From: Candidatus Roizmanbacteria bacterium RIFCSPHIGHO2_02_FULL_38_11
GTDB lineage: Bacteria; Patescibacteriota; Microgenomatia; UBA1406; GWC2-37-13
Direction: 5' to 3'
DNA length: 61,104 bases
Assembly: GCA_001788015.1 (NCBI GenBank)
Contig: MFZO01000047.1
Span: 1 to 61,104, forward strand
Each line of letters opens with the position of its first letter. Position 1 is the stretch's first letter. Under the pieces are notes generated by a model. The model saw only the letters and a program-made list of their open reading frames with translations, was not told the DNA's origin and did no database searches. Below, one piece after another: positions 57,170-61,104 of the stretch. The position numbers and the translations under genes were made by a program.

Positions 57170-58491
57170 AATTTTAAATTCAATATACGTTGAATTGTAC
57201 CGTTGAGTTCAAACGATTTATTAAAAACAAGTCTTTGATAAAGAAAATAAGTTCGTAAGTCATATAAAGATGATAACGCAAATAAAACTAGTAAAAAAAT
57301 AATAGCTCCAAATAACAGTATTTTTGATTTTTGTTCAGACTGTAAAAGATATGTCAAACCATTTCCGACAAAATATATCGAAGGGACAATCGCAGTATAT
57401 GTCCTTAAACTATTAGGATTTTCCATCGGGTAGGTAAATAACGCAGGCGTTAAACTTAAAATAAAATAAATGAAGAATAATTGATTATAAAAATTTTTGA
57501 GATGTAAAACAGTCACAAGAAATCCTAATAGAAAAAAAGCTCCGACTACGGGATTGAAGATTGGCTTGCCGGGATAATTATGCCTACCGTTGAGATCTCC
57601 TTCTAAATTAAACATAAGCGTTAACTTTGCAATATTATTACCAAAATAAGACAATTTCTGCTGAAAGTTTAACTCTCTATCGGTAAGAAAAAGTTGCTCC
57701 TTTATCCTTAGATCTTTGTGGGAGGTTAGGTAAATTAAAAGTGGTGAAGCAACCAATGAAACGGTTAGTAAAAAAATGATGGAACTTTTTTTGACCAATT
57801 TCTTTGAGGAGTAAAAGAAGAAAAATACGAGTGGCAAAAGAAAAAAAATTCTTCCCGGATAGTAGGAAAGTAAGGCTAGCCCGGAAAAGATACCAGAAAG
57901 AATTAAATAGATTATTGAGTGTTTTTTGTCATGCTGAACTAGTTTCAGCATCTGATTTTTAGATAGCAGATCCCGAAACAAGTTCGGGATGACATTGGAA
58001 ACCGTAAAAAATTTAAATAAAAAATAAATTGAAGTTAATTCGAGAAACATAAGGAATGTTGCCTCGAATGAAAAACGGGCAAAATTAAAATACCAGCGGG
58101 AAGAAGCAAGGATAAGCGATAGGAGAAAAGGAATTAAAGTAATCCGGAGAAAATTTTTAGGGAAATAGGTGATTTTGCTAAAAGCAATTCTTGATATTAA
58201 ATAAAAAATCAAAACGTTAGTTACGCCAAATAAGGCTGAGGGAAATCTTAAAGCAAAATTTGTCATACCAAAAGTTTTAAAAGAAGCAAGGATTAGATAG
58301 AAATATAAAGTCGAGTGTCCGGTTGCAAGTCGGCTATAAGGAGTATAGGGTTTATTATCGAGCGATAATGTTAATCTTGTAAATTCCACCTCATCCCAAG
58401 AGAGTTTTTTTGGAACTTGATTGAATTGGAAAAAAATGACGAAAGATGAAACCATTAATAAAATTGTTAGTTCTATTATTATTCTTTTCAT
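57145..58491 (-). CDS. GT39-family-like glycosyltransferase with repeat-derived insert
   Basis: KLSWDEVEFTRLTLSLDNKPYTPYSRLATGHSTLYFYLIL. Confidence 0.82.
   Translation of the reverse strand: MKRIIIELTILLMVSSFVIFFQFNQVPKKLSWDEVEFTRLTLSLDNKPYTPYSRLATGHSTLYFYLILASFKTFGMTNFALRFPSALFGVTNVLIFYLISRIAFSKITYFPKNFLRITLIPFLLSLILASSRWYFNFARFSFEATFLMFLELTSIYFLFKFFTVSNVIPNLFRDLLSKNQMLKLVQHDKKHSIIYLILSGIFSGLALLSYYPGRIFFLLPLVFFFFYSSKKLVKKSSIIFLLTVSLVASPLLIYLTSHKDLRIKEQLFLTDRELNFQQKLSYFGNNIAKLTLMFNLEGDLNGRHNYPGKPIFNPVVGAFFLLGFLVTVLHLKNFYNQLFFIYFILSLTPALFTYPMENPNSLRTYTAIVPSIYFVGNGLTYLLQSEQKSKILLFGAIIFLLVLFALSSLYDLRTYFLYQRLVFNKSFELNGTIQRILNLKLWEKTQSL
57928..57994. repeat. Palindromic element family B inside a CDS
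   Basis: Near-identical to 19037-19104. Confidence 0.9.
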
Positions 58492-58504
58492 TTTTTAATC
58501 TTCT

Positions 58505-58605
58505 TTCGTCATCCCGAGCACAGTCGAGGGATCTAGCCCTGCCGAAGGCAAGTCGTAATTACGCTTTCGCTGGATTCCTCGGTCGCTTCGCTCCCTCGGA
58601 ATGAC
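58505..58605. repeat. Palindromic element family C
   Basis: CGTCATCCCGAGCACAGTCGAGGGATCTAG...CGCTTCGCTCCCTCGGAATGACG. Confidence 0.8.
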
Positions 58606-58618
58606 GGGGGGGAGCGGA

Positions 58619-59362
58619 TTAATACTTATGAAGAAGGTCATAATATTTAATTTTAAAAATATCTATCAATGTCTCAAGGGAATCTCTGATAAAATTAACA
58701 TTTTTAGTCTCTACATGAAGCCAAGTAACTGGAACTTCTTTTATTCTGTAGCTAAGTTTAAGAGCTAAAAATAAAAACTCCAAATCAAAACCTGCAGTGA
58801 CAGATGAACCAACCGCCTTTCTTTTATCATGAAATACTTTCAGTTTATCTATTACTTTAAGCGCTGCATTTTTTTCAAATATTTTGAAGCCATTTTGTGT
58901 ATCTCTAATGCCTTTAAGACCAATAATAAGATCTCTGATTACGATGAAACCAATTGACATTATTTTTCTTAACATCGGAGCTCCTACTCGTTGACTTTTT
59001 CTTGAACCTATAACAATTGAATATCCTTCTTTGATTTCATCAATAAGTTTTTCTGTTTCTTCAATGGGTGTGGCGAGATCAATATCTGAGAACATGACGT
59101 AGTCGCTCTTTGCGAGTTTGATTCCTGTCATAATCGCGAAAGCTTTACCTTGATGATTATTTTCGATGAGTTTGAACTTTGAGAATTGCGGTAAATACTT
59201 TTGCTTTATAATTTGTTTTGAATGATCGTCTGATCCGTCGTCGACAATCAATACTTCAATGAACCGATCGTCATTTCTTGTGAAGTTGCCGATTTTATCC
59301 AATACACCTTTTTGGATATTGGCCTCTTCGTTGTAACAGGGAATAATCAGTGAGATACTCAT
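58619..59362 (-). CDS. GT2 family glycosyltransferase (dolichyl-phosphate glucosyltransferase-like)
   Basis: SLIIPCYNEEANIQKGV, VDDGSDDHS, MFSDIDLATPIEETEKLI, GIRDTQNGFKIFEKNAA. Confidence 0.92.
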   Translation of the reverse strand: MSISLIIPCYNEEANIQKGVLDKIGNFTRNDDRFIEVLIVDDGSDDHSKQIIKQKYLPQFSKFKLIENNHQGKAFAIMTGIKLAKSDYVMFSDIDLATPIEETEKLIDEIKEGYSIVIGSRKSQRVGAPMLRKIMSIGFIVIRDLIIGLKGIRDTQNGFKIFEKNAALKVIDKLKVFHDKRKAVGSSVTAGFDLEFLFLALKLSYRIKEVPVTWLHVETKNVNFIRDSLETLIDIFKIKYYDLLHKY

Positions 59363-59368
59363 TGTTTA

Positions 59369-59439
59369 TTGTCGTTCCCATGAAAATGGGAATCTATATA
59401 ATTGAGCATTCTGGATTCCCGCTTCCGCGGGAATGACAG
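59369..59439. repeat. Palindromic element family A
   Basis: TGTCGTTCCCATGAAAATGGGAATC...GGATTCCCGCTTCCGCGGGAATGACA. Confidence 0.85.
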
Positions 59440-59473
59440 AATAGATCTCGAAATAAATTCGGGATAATCCTCA

Positions 59474-61084
59474 TTAGTTGTTAATGTGGATTAACTTATA
59501 TATTTTTATTCCTTCCACAGTCCATATTTTATCAATTTTAGCCTTTTTGAAGGCCGCTATTTGCCATTGAGGATTTCCCAATACCTGACAATCCTTTTCA
59601 AAACAGAGCACATATAATTCTTTTGGTTCTTCAAGGGTATCGGCGGGAAGCGGTCTTTTACCATTTAACTCCAAAAAGTATCTGATGTGGCCGTCGGTCT
59701 CAACATATGGTAGGGCAATAGTTTGAAAAGGAATCAGAGGATTCTCTTTAAGCATGCTAAGAGCGATTGTTTCTGCTTTTTTAATCTGATTGTTTCCAGT
59801 TTTTAAAAAAAGATAGTTGAGACTTTTAAAGTTAAGATAGATATAAGTTAAAACCGTTAAAGATAGCACAAAAAATTGCACTGTTTTATTTTTAACAATA
59901 TTGGTTATGATCCAAGATAAAACAAGAAAAAAACTTAAATAAATTGAACTGTAATAATGAGCATTCCGGCTGCTGTTAAAAAAACTAAAAACTACTATAA
60001 AAAAAATAAAGTTAAAAGCGTGAAGATATATAAATAAGAATTTTGGAGAAAGATGTTTTTTGACGATTAAAAAAATGATAGCTATCGTTAAGAAAAGAGC
60101 TATGTAATGATTCATATTGAGCTGTAGAACATGTAAGTAGAAGGATCGATTTATTTCTAAAAATCTGCTAAAAAGTTGTTCATGGTCGGTTGGATTTCCC
60201 TCGGTAAAAAAATTTATGAAATTTCGTGTATTTAAAAAATTATGACGGAGATCGAAGATAATAAGAGGAAGGGAGAAAAAAAGAAAGGAGATAAGAGAAA
60301 TAAATATTTTCTCGATGTCATTTCGACCAAACGAAGCGCGTGGAGAAATCTCTTTTACATCAGCGTGTAAGAGATTCCTCGACTTCGCTCGGAATGACAA
60401 ATAGGATAGTACAATTGGTAAAAACAATAATAAGGCTAAATGGTGTAGTTGGATAGAAAAGGAAAGGAATGATCCGAACAAAACTGCATGTAGCTTGTTC
60501 TTTGTTGTAATTGTTTTATAAAAAAAATAAAGTGTGAAGAAGGAAAAAATTGGGAGCAAGTTTGGATTCCACGAGAAGCGGGAAAACTGGATATTGACAG
60601 CGGAGAAAGTTAGAAAGATGGTAAAGATTAAAGCGACTAGATAATTCGTTTCCTTTCTGATTACTACATAAGAAGCGATTAGTCCTAAAATGCTGAATAC
60701 AGCGACTCCAACTGCCGGTCCAACGGGTTTGAAATTAAAAAATAAGAGAAACGGAGCGATTAAATAGTAGTAAAAAGGACCTAAGAAAATTTGCCCAAGC
60801 GAACTTGGGGCTCCAATCGCCGGAAAATGTTCGAAGGTGATAATTCTTTTTATTATGATTGCGTCTCTTCCTTGATCTCCCAAAAACATGGCGAAGTCTT
60901 CAAATTTATAGAATCGAAGAAAAACAGCGAACAAAATGATTAGAATTGGTAAAATAACTCTAATGCGCAAGGACATATTAATTCCATATTTTACCGTAAT
61001 CGGGATTGTTTTGATAAGTACACTCATTTTTTGGGCACCGTTTTTGTTTAGGGCTACTTCATGGTTAGGCTTATCTATTCCCAA
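59474..61084 (-). CDS. GT39-family-like glycosyltransferase with repeat-derived insert; start uncertain near window edge
   Basis: FAMFLGDQGRDAIIIKRIITFEHFPAIGAPSSLGQIFLGPFYYYL. Confidence 0.82.
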   Translation of the reverse strand: MGIDKPNHEVALNKNGAQKMSVLIKTIPITVKYGINMSLRIRVILPILIILFAVFLRFYKFEDFAMFLGDQGRDAIIIKRIITFEHFPAIGAPSSLGQIFLGPFYYYLIAPFLLFFNFKPVGPAVGVAVFSILGLIASYVVIRKETNYLVALIFTIFLTFSAVNIQFSRFSWNPNLLPIFSFFTLYFFYKTITTKNKLHAVLFGSFLSFSIQLHHLALLLFLPIVLSYLSFRAKSRNLLHADVKEISPRASFGRNDIEKIFISLISFLFFSLPLIIFDLRHNFLNTRNFINFFTEGNPTDHEQLFSRFLEINRSFYLHVLQLNMNHYIALFLTIAIIFLIVKKHLSPKFLFIYLHAFNFIFFIVVFSFFNSSRNAHYYSSIYLSFFLVLSWIITNIVKNKTVQFFVLSLTVLTYIYLNFKSLNYLFLKTGNNQIKKAETIALSMLKENPLIPFQTIALPYVETDGHIRYFLELNGKRPLPADTLEEPKELYVLCFEKDCQVLGNPQWQIAAFKKAKIDKIWTVEGIKIYKLIHINN

Positions 61085-61104
61085 TTCTAATTTTCTTTAT
61101 ATAT

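Noticed and set aside
41418-59439. CRISPR array from regularly appearing short repeats
   Set aside because: Copies are widely dispersed, variable and palindromic, with no regular spacing or cas genes.
1-61104. Alternative genetic code (UGA recoded) as in some CPR lineages
   Set aside because: Several genes end at TGA (e.g. rpsL at 8113) and an RF2 with SPF motif is encoded.

Overview
AT-rich 61.1 kb window. Gene content and style point to a Candidate Phyla Radiation (Patescibacteria, probably Microgenomates-like) genome; this assignment is inference. About 28 kb is housekeeping: radC (partial), nth, a lexA / small ORF / Y-family polymerase SOS cassette, the str-type operon (rpoB-rpoC-rpsL-rpsG-fusA, minus strand), prfB-ORF-ftsE-ftsX, and dnaG-rpoD. 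From about 34 kb to the end is a large surface-glycan region of roughly 17 GT-C (GT39/PMT-like), GT2 and GT4 glycosyltransferases plus a broken flippase. The most notable observations are: (i) a superfamily of TGTCAT...ATGACA palindromic elements between genes and, repeatedly, in frame inside glycosyltransferase genes, with compensatory arm changes, a cloverleaf-like layout and a smaller palindrome nested in their loops; (ii) a probable circularly permuted M23/LytM peptidase domain; (iii) two paralogous two-gene cassettes pairing a small DUF5678-like protein with a retropepsin-like aspartic protease; (iv) a lexA promoter carrying two palindromes over its -35 and -10, separated from lexA by one of the repeats; (v) several leaderless start architectures, including one shared symmetric -10 serving two divergent genes; (vi) a different long hairpin in each non-overlapping spacer of the str operon and a 50-nt rpoC/rpsL overlap. 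I saw no rRNA, tRNA, CRISPR array, transposase or integrase. Everything was read by eye; no homology search was run.
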